Assembly (NCBI RefSeq): GCF_003073045.1 | Contig: NC_037595.1 | Coordinates: forward strand, 2,356,001-2,420,000 | Source of the DNA: Pomacea canaliculata | Taxonomy: Eukaryota > Mollusca > Gastropoda > Architaenioglossa > Ampullariidae | DNA length: 64,000 nt | Reading direction: 5' to 3' | Shown here: piece after piece, positions 15,217-27,976 of the stretch | How positions within the stretch are numbered: the stretch's first letter is position 1 | Layout of the letters: each line of letters starts with the position of its first letter | Program-made: the position numbers and the translations under genes | Notes under the pieces: generated by a model | What the model saw: the letters and a program-made list of their open reading frames with translations, nothing else | The model's database searches: none | Told to the model about the DNA's origin: nothing

Positions 15217-16344
15217 ATGAATAATTCAGAGAGTAAAGATATATTTCTTCCCTGGAATAACCCGAGTAACATACTGCCTTATAAGGCGGTGGTAGATGTC
15301 GCATTTTTTCACCACACTGTCATGAAGCCTGTGGTGGTCACGGTCGCTGTGCCGACCAACATCGTCAGCTGCCTGGTGTTCAGGCGCCAAGGACTCCGAG
15401 ACCGCATGAACCTCTGTCTCTGTGTGCTGTCCCTCGCAGACATGGTCTACCTGTCTCAGTCGATGGTCTTCACCATCTCATTCTGGATTAAACTGATAGA
15501 CCCACAAATAGGGGAGATAATCTATCAGTATGCGCGGTCGTACGTCATTGGGGTGAGTTATGGCCTGAGAGAAACTTCCGGTTGTATTAATTGTGTGATA
15601 GCAGTGGAGCGATGTCTGTGTGTCCTGTTCCCGCTACAGGCCAAGACCCTCGTCAGCACTAGAACCATGGGTATCCTTCTGGTTGCCATAGCGATTTCAA
15701 TGCAGTTGGCTTTCATCACAACCCCCATCAAGAGCTTTATATTTCCTGTTTACGATGACGCGTCTAACGAGACTTGGTGGAAGCTCACCCTGGCGGACAG
15801 CTGGCAGAAAAGTGCGGTTCTGAGGCTGTACGACAAGATCGACGACACAATCATGCTTGTCGTCTTTCCCATCCTCACCTTCATCCTCGTCTCAGGCGCA
15901 ACGGCTATCACGGTGGTCTCCCTTCGAGCCGCCATCTTGTGGCGACAGAAGACCAGCTCCACCAGTGGCGAGGCGCAGGTCCAGCAGGTGGCGCTCACCA
16001 AGATGCTGGTCGTCGTGTCCTGCTTTTTCATCGCCGGCAAGGTGCCGATGATCTCCGTCACCGTAGCCCGCATCGTGTACCCCGAGTTCTCGCCCTCTGG
16101 TCGTCAGTGTAACCTACACAGGGTGTGTGAGATGCTGGCTCGCTACATCCCGTATATTTACAGCGCCTGCAACTTTTTTATTTATTATTCGCGATCTTCG
16201 AGGTTCAGGGGTGAGGTCAAGGACATCTGGGGATGCGTCAACGGCTCGACCTTCTTAGCACGGGGGCAACAGTCAGGTCGCCTTGTTACTCCTTCACTCA
16301 AGACTAAGGAGCATTCAGGAGACAAGCCATTCGGTTCTGGTTAA
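15217..16344 (+). CDS. receptor 3: class A 7TM chemosensory-type GPCR
   Basis: A single exon encodes 375 aa. Segments are: extracellular N-terminus 1-32 with a sequon at Asn2 and FLPWNNP at 10-16, TM1 33-56, TM2 66-90 (Asp75), TM3 105-138 with ERC at 131-133, TM4 150-170, ECL2 171-208 (NETWW, no cysteine), TM5 209-237, TM6 260-287 (KVP), TM7 303-324 (NFFIYY at 319-324), a basic helix 8, and a tail of ~42 residues. Unlike receptors 1 and 2, the Cys at the top of TM3 is Ser (ARSY). Residues ~131-338 are encoded by DNA about 98% identical to receptor 1, while the first 130 codons differ widely, so this is a mosaic gene. The chemoreceptor role is inferred. Confidence 0.96.
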   Translation: MNNSESKDIFLPWNNPSNILPYKAVVDVAFFHHTVMKPVVVTVAVPTNIVSCLVFRRQGLRDRMNLCLCVLSLADMVYLSQSMVFTISFWIKLIDPQIGEIIYQYARSYVIGVSYGLRETSGCINCVIAVERCLCVLFPLQAKTLVSTRTMGILLVAIAISMQLAFITTPIKSFIFPVYDDASNETWWKLTLADSWQKSAVLRLYDKIDDTIMLVVFPILTFILVSGATAITVVSLRAAILWRQKTSSTSGEAQVQQVALTKMLVVVSCFFIAGKVPMISVTVARIVYPEFSPSGRQCNLHRVCEMLARYIPYIYSACNFFIYYSRSSRFRGEVKDIWGCVNGSTFLARGQQSGRLVTPSLKTKEHSGDKPFGSG

Positions 16345-16559
16345 TTTTTGTGATTTTTTTAAAATATAAATTCTCGTCGAATGTAAGTACGTTCAATTAA
16401 TGTCCTAACCAGTTGCAATACAATGATAATGATGATGACAATGATAACGATGGCACTTCACTAATCTTATTTAAGTGTGTAATAAGGAAATTCCTATACT
16501 TATTACATTTACGTTTACCTTAAGGTATTTATATACACGTAGATTTACTAAGTGATAAA

Positions 16560-16565
16560 AATAAA
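16560..16565 (+). terminator. possible poly(A) signal, receptor 3
   Basis: This AATAAA lies about 215 bases after the stop codon, a typical 3' UTR length. Confidence 0.4.
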
Positions 16566-19500
16566 CAACACTCCTTCTGTAAGTTGCTTTCCTTCGACAG
16601 TATTCATGAAGACTTTCTTTTTCTCAGGGATTTCTTTTATTCTTTGCTTTGTGTATGTCTCAGCCCCAGTGTTTCTTACAAACTCTTAAAAATACGACGA
16701 AGCTTATCTGTGTTCGAGAACTGTTGATTTGATGATAAACCGCTTTATTATACTGAATTGTTTACCTACTAGATAAATATAAATAACAATATAATCAACA
16801 ATATTGTACCCCGATTGACCTAATATTTTAAGCACGCATTATTCCCGAACAATCGAAATATTAATTAATGACATAATAATAATTATTACGAAGCTTGTCT
16901 ATTTCCATCCTTCATTAACGGAAACTGTTTCTGTAAAAGTTTGGGCTTCCATTAAAGTATGTTCGTGCTGAACTCAGCGACTGGACTGACGACAGAGAGC
17001 AGGTCGGTTATTTTAAGGTTAAAACTGCTGGATGGCGATGATGACCTTTGTAAAGGTGTGCGACAAAGGTGAGTAAACATCACACTTCGTGTGTAAACAA
17101 CGCCTGTAAACATGCACGGTTATGGCACGTGGACGGTCCATCCGGGGACATGGCGTCGCAGGTAAATGAAATTTCGTGACTTTGATTGATGAGTGAGTGT
17201 GTAAACCTAGTTAGGGAGAGTTAGAGAGTAGGTGAATAAACAAGTGTGTGGAGGACAAGAAGAGTGAGTGGGTGAGAGAGTGAGGGAGTGTCCGACTGTT
17301 TTTGTTTAAATTTTGTTTTCAACAATATACTAAGAAATTTTTAGTCTCATCCCGTCGGTGCAGCTGCACCTCCCTTCCACCTCCTGGTCACGTGGGTTAG
17401 TGGGTTAAGGGTGGGAAAGCCTGGGTGAGCCAAGTGATCCCCCTGGTGAAGTTCTCTGCTGTGGCGACTTCTATATATATACCTATGTCAGACATTGCAT
17501 GCTTCTGTGCGAGCTCATGATCAAGCAATATTTTGTATTTTGTAAAGTATTCTGTGATGCAATATGAATTAGGCAGACTACCGTCCTTTTCCTAGCATCC
17601 CATAATTCAGAAAACAAGTTTTAGTAAGAAAAGTTGTATTTTTTTAGGAAAGGTCCTCTTATTTCAACGGTAATGCCCTTTTGCACAGTTTACTAAAGAT
17701 TCTGATTGATGGCTTTAGCATATTTTCATGAATGTATTAATCCCAATGGGACATGAAAGTCAATGTGTCTGTCATGTTGGTATTTGAGTGTAGATTTTCT
17801 TCCGCCAGAGTATTATGATGAACTTCATAAACATAATAAACGAATTAAATGTTTCATTACAGCAGTCCCGTTTTCGTGTTTAATAGTGTGTCCAGGCAGC
17901 ACTGACAAATCAAAAGTTTATGATCCAACATTAAAGATAATTATCTTAAGTCTGCTTTCTATCTACAGATCGAATATTAAACTTTAATACCAATCCGAAC
18001 ATTCCTCTAAAATCAAAAGCTGGTGCTGCTAACTTCTAGTCACTAATATTGGAGACAGAAGTCATTACGTTCACTATATATTTAACGATATACAGTAATC
18101 CTCACCATTAATACTCCATAAAATCCACTTAAATTGGGTTCAAATGAAGAAGGGATCGTAATTGAGATGGTCTTAGTAAAGAGGTTTTATTGTCTGACAT
18201 ATTTTGGATGCACGTGTCTGATAACTTGTCACGTGATTGTGATCCCATTTGGCGCTGAGTCACATACATGGCATTAGCCACGGAGGCTCTTTAATCTGTG
18301 GTGTTGACACACCTGTGACACACCTGTTGTCAGGACTTATCCACGCCCCTGTGGTGTCAGAATGGCAGTTCTGGTAAAGGACCTCACTCAATCTCGCTAT
18401 TTTGATGAGCCATACACAAAACACTCTATGGGAGAAGCAAGGGACACAACCTCATCTTGAGCGACACCGACAACTCATCCAAGTCTTTTGGCAACTGAGC
18501 AAAAAAAAAAAATAAATAAATTATCCGGTTCCAGACTAAATGACCACCAGTGTCTGAATGCACGATGGATCAAGATTTTTAAATTTTATTTTTCAAATTA
18601 GACGAAAGCAAACAGTCACGTGGTCTCAAGCTGATGCAGAGGGTCTTGCCTTTTGATCTTATTGAAATTTATTTAATATTGAACTGTCTAATGATTCATA
18701 AGAAACAATAGAGTATGCAGAAGCGGGATCAGTTTTATTTTGATGGATCTTTAATAACAAAATGATTTGGTTTGATTTTTCTGAGCTATTTCAGGTTTTC
18801 AGAACAATAAAAATGATTACGACTTATACTTTATGAAAGTTGTTCTTTCCTACCTCATGTCGTAACCTTTGACTTTTGCACTTGCATTCGTTTTGGAATA
18901 TTTTTCCCATCCTTACTCCTTTCTTTGTCTTTATCCGTCATCCTGCCTATCTATCTGTACCTTGTTTGTCTGTTTGCTTCCCTTTTCCTGTGTATCTGTA
19001 TATCTTTCGTCTTAGTATTTATGTTTATGTTGGTGTGTGGATGAATGTACCCGGATATAAAAGGTTTGTAACAAGATGCAAGAACTGCAACAAAATTTTA
19101 CAATCCTACAAACTTCAAAGCGTGTGTATCATTAACAAAGAACGATAATCAATTCACTGCAGGTATATACTCAACTCTTTGTAAACTCTTAAAACATCAT
19201 TTCGGACCAAGAAATGAATGATCCTGCACAGCATTCACTACCCTAGGAGTTTCTATGACTGTTCCTTGTAGAATTACCGTCTTTCTCTTTACACCAAGTG
19301 GATCAGTTCACGAGACACTGAGGCAGTTTTAACAGAATTTTAATTAACATGTTTCTAGTTTCTTTGCTCTCTCTCTCTCTCTGCCTTAGCTTTACGTATA
19401 ATCGTAATAATTGGAACCTTAAGTATTTTTTTAACTACTGTCTCATTCAGTGCTACTAACCTCGCCACTGTACCTGCTCTCAACGATTAACCTATTCACT

Positions 19501-22500
19501 GACCCCTGTCAGCACTTGTGACGGCTACAACGACAGCGAAATCGTATCATGCAATCTTTTGAACCCCTGCAAACATAAACAAACAAGCAAACTAACCGGT
19601 GGGACGACTGTCCAAAGTAAACAATCTGTAAGACAAAGAAGAGTGACGTCACCAGTCGTCGGCTGCAGCGATTGGCTGAACACGTCGCCAACTTTAACCT
19701 TTCGTCCACCCCGCCCATCTCGCCTGCTTCCTACAATTATTTTCTCAAGGGAATGAAAACCTGAGTGTTTATAATTTAATAACCGTTCGGCAGCAAGACA
19801 CGGCACAGGTAGCAATTTTCTGGTAAAACAACACTGCCGCTTTAATTATAGTTCTTCATCCGGGTTCCCATAATAGGCCGGCGACATTTACAGTCGCTAA
19901 AGACTGTTTCTTCCTCCCTTGCAGGACTTTTTTTTATCATGAAGCAGACATAATTCAGTACTTCCCTGATGAGGTACTTTGCTAGTGTGAAGTTTATTAT
20001 TTCAAGTCTTACCTTTACAAGTTATGCTATCAATACATAAAAGCAAGGAATTATTGAATGACTTGATGCAATGGTTGGAAAAGACAGATAATAAGAAAGA
20101 ACGATGAAACAAACAAAGAAGGAATAATTAAAAAGATTAATAAATATTAAAGTAAAGAAAGAGTGAAAGAAAGATGAAAAAGGTATAAAGAAAAACAGAA
20201 AGATAACAGGAAGGAATGATTGAAGGAAATAAAAGAAGAAAGAAAGAAAAACCAACCATTCACTAGTATGTTGTGAATAGAGTTTATGCTGTAGTAGTGG
20301 ACTGACTAGTTCCCAGGTAGACACGGACATTTGTCCACAACTGCGCTAGTGTCACGGTGGACAGGTGAGAAGTAGTTGACAGAAGGAAAAGTGTGAGCCG
20401 GAGCTTTAGACTGGAAGCCAGACATTTTCTTCTCCGTTGTCCACTGACAACTACATATTATTTTCTTCCAGTTTATACTGTGAAAATATGACATCCTGCT
20501 TACAGCCATGGCCTTTATTTCAAAATGAAGAGTTGTTGAAATTCCGGAAGTGTTGCAAAACTGTTTTCCAAAGACCAAATAAGACCCAACAACCTAACAG
20601 TTAGACGATGTTTTGGACAATGAAATGTGAGACAGGTACAGACGGTGGAAGGTGTCGTCTGCTGGAGTTTGTTGTTGTGTTTGTAACCAATGAAGATTAA
20701 AAAGTCGTTGTTGCCTGTTGGTAATTGTAGTGAACTATACGGAAAGACAAGTCAAACCTCTCTTTTCGCTGTCTCCTACCTTTTTTCTCAACCATGTACC
20801 CGTTTTGGCCAGGCGCTCAGGAAGTTTCAATTCCTACCACGAATGCGTCTGTGTTCTGAAATCAAAAGGATGAACCACTCAGAAACAAGGCCTCCCTGAA
20901 TTGTCGAGGAGTGGTTCAAATGGCTCGTGAGCTTACTCTCTATGGAAACAAGAAGGTTGACCAATCCACTCAGGTCCCGACTTCTTGTGATAATTAAGGT
21001 TCACACAGGCTCCAGAACATAAGATCCTCATTTGCTTTTGGAGCAACAGTGGAAAACTCGACATAGGATATACCCCGGGTAAAGTGTCAAGTCTTGCTAG
21101 GAATGCAACACAGAGCTTTTGTAGACATTTGAAATCGGAGATATTGAACTTTAATGGACTTTCATGTTCTCTACTGTGCGAGCAAACTGCACATTCGTGA
21201 GGTCGCCACTGTTCAAATAAAATGTAACTTCATCATCAAAGACAAGTTTCAAAAGTTTTCTCTTCCTTGTGTTTCTCCCTTCTTGAAATAAACAGCTTCC
21301 GAGTTTTTTGCAAGAACAAGAAACTTGACATTTACAAGTGCTTCCTTGTGAAGACAACACAAATTAAAACAAGAATCTCTTGGGAACGCCGTGATATTTG
21401 CCAACGAAGTAATTATTTTGTGTTAGACATTTCCTGCTAACAGATTTAATTCAATGAGATACACAGATAATACAAAAATATGTCTTCATTATTTACGAAA
21501 GAAAATGTTACTTCGTAATTGTTGTGTGTGTGAAAGACAGAGATTTATTTGTCGGCGAAATAATGTATTTTTTATTCTATAATTTTTGTTTATAATAGTC
21601 ATCCATTGAGTTTGCAGTTCCTCGATGTTGCAGGACAAAGCTAAAGCCATGCATTCAACTATTCTCTCAAAAAGCGAAAATTATTTATTTGTTTGCTTAA
21701 TTTCCATTATTTTAGAACTATGAAAATGAAGTTTGAACGAATATTGCATTTAAAATAAAAGAGAGACAACAAAATCATTTAATAGACAAAAACTAAATCT
21801 CAACCTTTCTGATAAAGTTTTAGTTTTTGTTTACAAATGAGTAACAACTACAGCGGTAGTTTTTAATTGCTTTGTTATTGTGGTAAGCAATATATATATA
21901 TACGATCAGAGATTATGTAGAACTTGTCTGCTTGAAAAATAAGTGAGGTCGAGTAGAGTTTGAAGGCAGACACAAAAGGCAATTGTCGAAGTAGACCAGG
22001 TGTGTCCATCATCCACTGCTTGCAAAGGTAAGGTGTTGTAATACAAGCTCGTTATGCTTGATGTGATATACAGGTAAATAAAAATAAATAATAAAGCAAC
22101 CGAGGAACCGATGTAAGTAATAATACAGGAAGAAACATTTTAACTCAGTCAAACAATCAATATCTCTTCCAGAAACATCTTTCTACATAACTTCAGGAAG
22201 GACCTGCCGGGAGACCGTTATTTTATCAAGAAGGAGTTGTCTCAGGTGTCTTGTGGTATGTGCACTGTGTCAGTAAGTACAAACTATTATTTACCAGAAG
22301 AGAATCTTCCTTAAAACACTTATCTAACATTTCGGAGGAACAAACTAAAAATGCTAAAACTGCTACCCCGCCCCCATGAAAATGTGGATAAACTTTAAGT
22401 TTGATTACACTTTCTTTTCATTCAAGTATGTTGGAAGATTGCTTCCCTAAAATACTTATTAATAACATTTTCTTTGGGTTCAACTGTTAAGAAAAGTCTT

Positions 22501-22545
22501 AAACATCTGGTTTCAATTGTCAGAAATCTTTTGAATGCAATATTA
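16566..22545. other. intergenic, receptors 3-4
   Basis: This is one of the longest gaps between coding exons. No gene is supported. A GC-richer block lies at 17340-17450, a purine-rich tract at 20084-20253 is listed separately, and a short CT run lies near 19367-19384. Open frames up to ~100 codons here have low-complexity composition and no recognised motif. Confidence 0.5.
20084..20253. repeat. polypurine low-complexity tract
   Basis: About 170 bases are dominated by A and G on the plus strand (GAAAGAAAG-like). It is an imperfect simple sequence able in principle to form triplex DNA. The reverse strand gives a Phe/Ser/Leu-rich open frame that is an artefact of the composition. Confidence 0.6.
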
Positions 22546-22553
22546 TATAAAGG
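22546..22553 (+). promoter_or_regulatory. TATA box, receptor 4
   Basis: TATAAAGG lies 52 bases before a splice donor and ~730 bases before the coding exon. The arrangement matches receptors 5-10, giving a predicted start near 22576 and a very short first exon. Confidence 0.45.
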
Positions 22554-22597
22554 AACTGGGTGAAAAAGTAACTGTGACAGTGATTATTCTGTCGGAG

Positions 22598-22953
22598 GTA
22601 AATAAAAATCTTTATTCTTACATGATAATTTTATTTTTATTTCTCTCTCCCTCTTTACTAGGCTTAGATATATTGAATTTCCTTTTTAACCTTCTTCGCA
22701 GGCTTTCCAAATGTGTATTTGTAACTTAATTTCTAATTTTGTATGTTATTAATATTAATAATTGTCCTCAATTAAGCAGACTGTTTGCCTGAGAGTTAGT
22801 ACTTTCTTGCCCCATGTCGTTTGTTTCCCTTTAATTTTACAGTTTATTCTTCTCTTTACAAAGACAGACAGAATTTCTCAGTGTACACACAAAGTCTAAA
22901 AGTTTCTAAACAAAAGGCTTTTACTTCGTCACATGGTAATTTATCTTTCTTAG
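22598..22953 (+). other. probable 5' UTR intron, receptor 4
   Basis: The donor CGGAG|GTAAAT and acceptor TTTCTTAG|GTGTGAG enclose 356 bases. Another acceptor (CTTCTTCGCAG, AG at 22700-22701) lies inside and could be used instead. The second exon would carry ~325 bases of leader before the ATG. Confidence 0.45.
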
Positions 22954-23278
22954 GTGTGAGAAGCAATTACCTGGTGTGAGAATAGTTCCCATCAGCTTTG
23001 TGTGCCCACCAGCGATCATGTTCGGCCTCAGAGATGATGACAAACAAAGAGAGGTGGACACAGAAGACTGTATTTACACAAAGTGAAAAGACTGTCACGC
23101 ATCGACACCTGATAATTAAACAGTTTTGAACCGCCGTCCGGGAGCCAGCAAGTCGATAAGCCTCGCCATTGGCTGGCTGGCAGCATTTCGTTCTGATGGA
23201 GCATGTCTGGCACTGGCTTTGACTGTTGGACTGAAGCTGTCGTCACGGAAGGTTCTGTGCTGGACATTGTCCTCAATC

Positions 23279-24418
23279 ATGACAGAGTTCTTAAATATTA
23301 CTTCCGGCAATCCAGACGAGGACTTTCTTCCCTGGAATAACCCCGCGAACATAATAAGTTATGATGTGTATCTGGAAATGGTGTTTTATTTTCAAACGGT
23401 CATGAAACCGTCGGTGGTCAGCGTTGGACTGGTGACCAACATCATTAACTGCCTGGTGTTCAGACGCCAAGGACTGGGAGACCGCATGAACCTCTGTCTC
23501 TATGTGCTGGCGCTTGTTGATACGGTGTATCTGGCCCACACCATGATGTTCACTGTGGCCTACTGGGTTAGAATCCAGCATCCGTTGCTGGGAGACGAGT
23601 TGTACCAGAAGCTTCGTGGCTACACCATGGGTGTGAACTATGGGTTTAGAGAGGCCTCGGCCTGCATCAGTGTGGTCATTGCTGTGGAGCGATGTGTATG
23701 TGTAGTGTTTCCACTCCGGGCCAACAAACTCATGAGCACCAGAACCATGGGCATCCTGCTAGTTACCATAGTGATCGGCATGCAGCTGGCTTTCCTCACC
23801 ACACCTTTCAAGAAATACGTTTTTTCTGTGACCAACAACGTGACGGGGGAAACCTCTTGGACTCTGGGGCTGTCACATGCCTGGCAGAAGAATGAGAATC
23901 TGCTTGTGTACGACAAGGTGGAGGACACGATCATGCTCGTGATGTTTCCTTTCCTCACCTTCATCCTCGTTTCCTGTGCGACGGCCATCACGGTGATGAG
24001 ACTGAGGGCCGCCATGTCGTGGCGGGAAAAGATGAGCTCTTTCAAGGGGAATAATCTCGGCCAACAGGTGGCGTTAACCAAGATGCTCATAGCTTCATCC
24101 ATTGCGTTTGTCATCTGTAAGATTCCGATGATCTCGATCAGTCTGGTCCGCATATTTAATCCCGAGTTCTCTCCCTATGGCAGTCAGTCCAACGTCTACA
24201 AAGTGGCGGAGCTCATGGCGCATTACTTCCCCTACGCACACAGCGCATTCACCTTCTTCATTTATTATTCGCAGTCCCTGAAGTTCAAGACTGTGCTCGC
24301 GTCTGTCTGCGCATGTCATATTAAGACTAACGGTTTAGTCCGCAAAAGAGTTATTGCCCCTAGCGGAAGGAGGCCTGAGACTCATCATCAGTCTAACCCA
24401 CCAGGTGAAGGTTCATAG
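23279..24418 (+). CDS. receptor 4: class A 7TM chemosensory-type GPCR
   Basis: The open frame extends upstream to 23126, but it opens with TTG and the first ATG is at 23279. That gives 379 aa starting MTEFLNITSG, with the sequon near the start as in its paralogues. FLPWNNP lies at 16-22, TM1 at ~39-62, Asp in TM2 (LALVDT), ERC at ~137-139, TRTMGILL opens TM4, KIP is in TM6, and TM7 has TFFIYY (Thr for Asn). ECL2 has TGETSW and AWQ, without cysteine. The first half (ISYDVY, ERCVCVVFPLRAN, LMSTRTMG) is like receptors 5-9, while TM6-TM7 (PMISI, PY.HS..TFFIYY) is like receptors 1-3. It therefore bridges the two subgroups by descent or by exchange. The C-tail is basic and ends in a Pro/Gly-rich segment. 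Confidence 0.95.
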   Translation: MTEFLNITSGNPDEDFLPWNNPANIISYDVYLEMVFYFQTVMKPSVVSVGLVTNIINCLVFRRQGLGDRMNLCLYVLALVDTVYLAHTMMFTVAYWVRIQHPLLGDELYQKLRGYTMGVNYGFREASACISVVIAVERCVCVVFPLRANKLMSTRTMGILLVTIVIGMQLAFLTTPFKKYVFSVTNNVTGETSWTLGLSHAWQKNENLLVYDKVEDTIMLVMFPFLTFILVSCATAITVMRLRAAMSWREKMSSFKGNNLGQQVALTKMLIASSIAFVICKIPMISISLVRIFNPEFSPYGSQSNVYKVAELMAHYFPYAHSAFTFFIYYSQSLKFKTVLASVCACHIKTNGLVRKRVIAPSGRRPETHHQSNPPGEGS

Positions 24419-24522
24419 GTCACGTGCTAAATATTTAATTACCCGACCATGATCTCTGTCTGGTTTCAATCAAGTCGCTGTGTTATTTGAAAACATTTGT
24501 ACTTACCTCCTTAGCTATTTCC

Positions 24523-24528
24523 AATAAA
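24523..24528 (+). terminator. possible poly(A) signal, receptor 4
   Basis: This AATAAA lies ~105 bases after the stop codon and is followed by GTGTTTAG. A second hexamer follows at ~24558. The short distance makes it a good candidate. Confidence 0.5.
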
Positions 24529-25879
24529 ATTTCGTGTTTAGTACTTAAAGAGCTTACAATAAACAATGTTTGGATTATATCTTGCTTTTGTAAACTTTAC
24601 TGAGCGGAACAGATGTGGATTCCCTCCAGGACCTCATTATAGGACATGGTGTACTGTGAAATGATGTGGAAATGTGTTACAGTTATTTTCTAGCCGTCAT
24701 GTGGAAGGAAACCTGTCTTCTACAGAAGGTTGGTACTGAGATATACAACTTGCCGACACCATATACATCCACATAAATGTATACAGAATAACACCTACAA
24801 CATGCACACATGCCAAACGACAGTTTACCGTTTGGATCACCGGTGAAGAGAAGACATCTTGCCAAAGTGCTTTTCATGAGGAGTTCGTGATACAAATATA
24901 CTTATGTGAGAACGAAATATAATTTTATTTTGTAACAGTAGAAATTCTCTCTCTGTCGAGATATTCCTTATTATTTTTGTGACTAATTTACTACCAATGT
25001 TTTACAAGAAAAGAAGTGGTTTCTCGTCATAGTATTCTAAGTTTTTATTATTATTATTATTATTATTATTTATCGGGCGTGTACGGAAAACTATGCGTAG
25101 TCCTTTGTAGTGTTGATTTATTGTTCACTTTTCTTGATTCAATTTAAATATCGTCAATTTTCACGCTTATAGTGATTATTGTAATCGATAACTGTTGAAA
25201 CATCTTATAGAGAATACTGATGATCGGCCATTGTTGTAGCAACTATGTGCCAAGTATTAAGTCACTGTTTGTTCGTATGTTCGTTCGTTCGTTTGTTCGT
25301 TCCTATATCTCATTCCACAACATAAATCAAGGCATGAGCTATTTATTATTTATTTGTATATCAATGTTGTCTGCAGCCCACAGCCACATTGGACGATGGC
25401 TATTCATAAGCAATATATATATATCCTGTTTATTCGTTCCTTGCTGATGTGTTGTTTCACTTTGTCCAGACTCCTTGCCGATGCCGATGTTTTTACTGTT
25501 GAAACAATTCCTCCCTGATAGCTACAGCTTCAATGAACCGAGAAATTCTTTGAAGCGTAAAAAAGCACAAACGGAAGTCCTCTAATTCCATTCGATTTTA
25601 CATTTCCACTTTCAGTTATTAGCTAAGCTAAAGGGCTAACTTTTATTTATTTGGTTTTTGCGTTTGTTTGATATTTCGTCCTTTAATTTTCATAAAGGGT
25701 TCTGAGTAATAAAAGTACTTGCTGTTAAACAGTGTTATAGTCAGAGACTACAGCTTCTATAAGATTGGGGTCAGAAATATGTTTACACATAGGACAGATT
25801 GCTGTCACCACAATCTCGGAATTGTTCTAGAATACGAGGTCTACTTGAACACTAAATGTTGGAAGGTTTCATTGTCAAA

Positions 25880-25960
25880 ACAAGAATGTCTCAGCTGCTC
25901 AAACGTGAAGACAGATTCTGGAGCACCTGGCTCCTTCACTTCAACGAATTATGACCTTTC
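25880..25960 (+). repeat. diverged dispersed repeat, copy A
   Basis: AAAACAAGAATGTCT...CTGGAGCACCTGG and TTCAACGAA recur in the same order at 26584-26665 with many differences. The family is not identified. Confidence 0.35.
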
Positions 25961-26446
25961 AGAAGCTACTATCAATCATTACAATACTAAAACAATCGAT
26001 GTTTATGTGATTTGGCACCTGAATAACTTCTGAAACTGCTAAAACTGCCTTGTTTTATCTCTAAAAATTAACAAACAGTCCCACTTAATTTATTCATCGC
26101 TGAAGCTATCGAATGATTCCTTTTTGATGCTGAACTCGCGACAGTCGAAGAAAATGCTAAATCCAGTGTTGTAAGCTCTCTTTCTTTGTTTTTCCGGCTG
26201 CTGTTATTGGTTCTCGAATGATGTCACGTGTGAGCTTTTGCAGTTAAGTAATATTGAAGTCTATTAAAACAATTTAACATATCATTCCCACCTCCACCTT
26301 TTATATGAGCTATTCTTTTCGAGGTTAGATATAAAAAAGACTAGATTTCTATCAGCCCTGATGTACCTCAAGGGTAGTGTTACCCTATAACTCTTATTTG
26401 CGGATTATAATGAGCTTTGGTTGCCACAGTCAACTGTAAGAGAAAT

Positions 26447-26550
26447 TTACTGGTGTCAGTACATTGATTACGCTAATGCAGCTCTGGGTAGCTGCTAAAA
26501 TTCGTACAAATATATTTTTATTATTTTTAAGCCTATTTTTAACTGACCTG
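26447..26550 (+). repeat. diverged local repeat, first copy
   Basis: TTACTGGTGTC, then GCTCTGGGTA, CTGCT, TACA.ATAT and AGCCTA recur in order at 26705-26813, giving an old local duplication or two copies of one dispersed repeat about 260 bases apart. Confidence 0.45.
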
Positions 26551-26583
26551 AGCATGGTTACTATATCTTGGACTGTTGTTCTG

Positions 26584-26813
26584 TTAAAATAAGAATTCTA
26601 ACGCTTTTTAGACAAAGAGATCCTGGAACATGGGGTTCATTCAGTTCAACGAGTGTATACTTCATGCCGAGCCTATGACCCTGTGACCCTTGTTTGTGGC
26701 GTGACTTTTACTGGTGTCTACATCCTGCTTATGTCAATGGCAGCGCTGGGTATCTGCTGAAGTCAGGGAGTACATATTTTTACTGTTTATTTAGCCTAAT
26801 TACAACTAATCTG
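26584..26813 (+). repeat. diverged repeat containing both blocks
   Basis: The left part matches 25880-25960 and the right part (26705-26813) matches 26447-26550. This copy may represent the fuller element. No target duplication or terminal repeat was seen, so the class is unknown. Confidence 0.4.
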
Positions 26814-27943
26814 TTTACGACCCCACTGGCCATTTCCTCCCTCTGTCGTCCAACTACTCTACTCCCTACCCGGCTAGTTGTCGTTATTATTATCATTTTA
26901 CACGCAGAGGACCTTTGTGGTACAATGTCTCAGGGAAGCATTTTTTTTGGGTGGTACCTTAATAATTTTGTGTTTTTTTATTTTATTAATTAATTTTCTT
27001 AATAATACAGAGGCTGGTAAAGGCTATTAGGTCGATAGTAACTACATATGTTCTTCTTGACCTCAAAGAGCAACAGTTTCTGACCTTTGACCTGCCTGCT
27101 AGTGCAATTATAGGACCGCCAACATCTCCGATGAAGAAGTACAATAATCTAAGCGATATTGTACACGAATTCTTATTTTTAAAGGTCTGCCACTTGTGCG
27201 ATGTTTATACTAAATGGCAAAATCAGAAACAGTCTAGAAATACTTGTTAACAGTGTATGACTGTAGCTGTGAACAGTGTGAACAAATGTTCAGCATACTT
27301 TGTGCAACAAGTGGTACTATTTGATGACCAATAAAATATATATGAAATTCTTGCTACACTGTTTTTAGTTTCATTCTATGATGTGAAGTAGTCAGACGGT
27401 CTTTATGTTTATTCTGTCTATTCTCTTGTATACTTTCGGGTAGAAATGCTTCCACTGAGCTGTGATATATTATTATGCGGGATAAATTGCTAAAGGGAAT
27501 GACAGCTGTAGAGCCTATACATAAAGCCCTGTGAACACGAGTATCATGGATAGAGAACTTTCCTTTGTCAGTATTACTTCCGACCAAGAACTTGCAACCT
27601 TCATGGTATTAAAACACTTCTCTTAATAATGCCTTGCTTATATTTGGTTGTCAAGGATCAACAAGAACCTATTTTAAATCTGGACACATAAAGTCTATCT
27701 TAAGTAAGCATTATCTTAAATAATCTTTATATATATATAAACACCCTCCACCCTTATATATCCGCCAGGAATTGACTAGGTTTCAAGATATTAACCTTGT
27801 ACAAGAACCTGTCTAATTATAAGGATTGATGTGACAGTTTACTTCATGCAATGATGCCTTCATTTGTGCATTTTATGCAACCAAATGTAGAAAAATAAAG
27901 GAAAAAGAAAGGTTGTCTATTTGAGAAAGTGTATGTGTGGTTT

Positions 27944-27976
<33 letters not shown>

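Noticed and set aside
15750-16073. 107-codon antisense frames inside receptors 1 and 3 (also 3453-3776, 23638-24153 and 30304-30813)
   Set aside because: They are shadows created by the codon bias of the sense receptor frame. Their recurrence simply follows the paralogy.
17340-17450. Possible third SINE head
   Set aside because: GGGTTAGTGGGTTAA resembles an A box, but no acceptable B box follows at the right distance.
23126-23278. 51-codon N-terminal extension of receptor 4
   Set aside because: The upstream frame opens with TTG and has no ATG before 23279. The paralogues start at the equivalent of 23279 with a sequon close behind.
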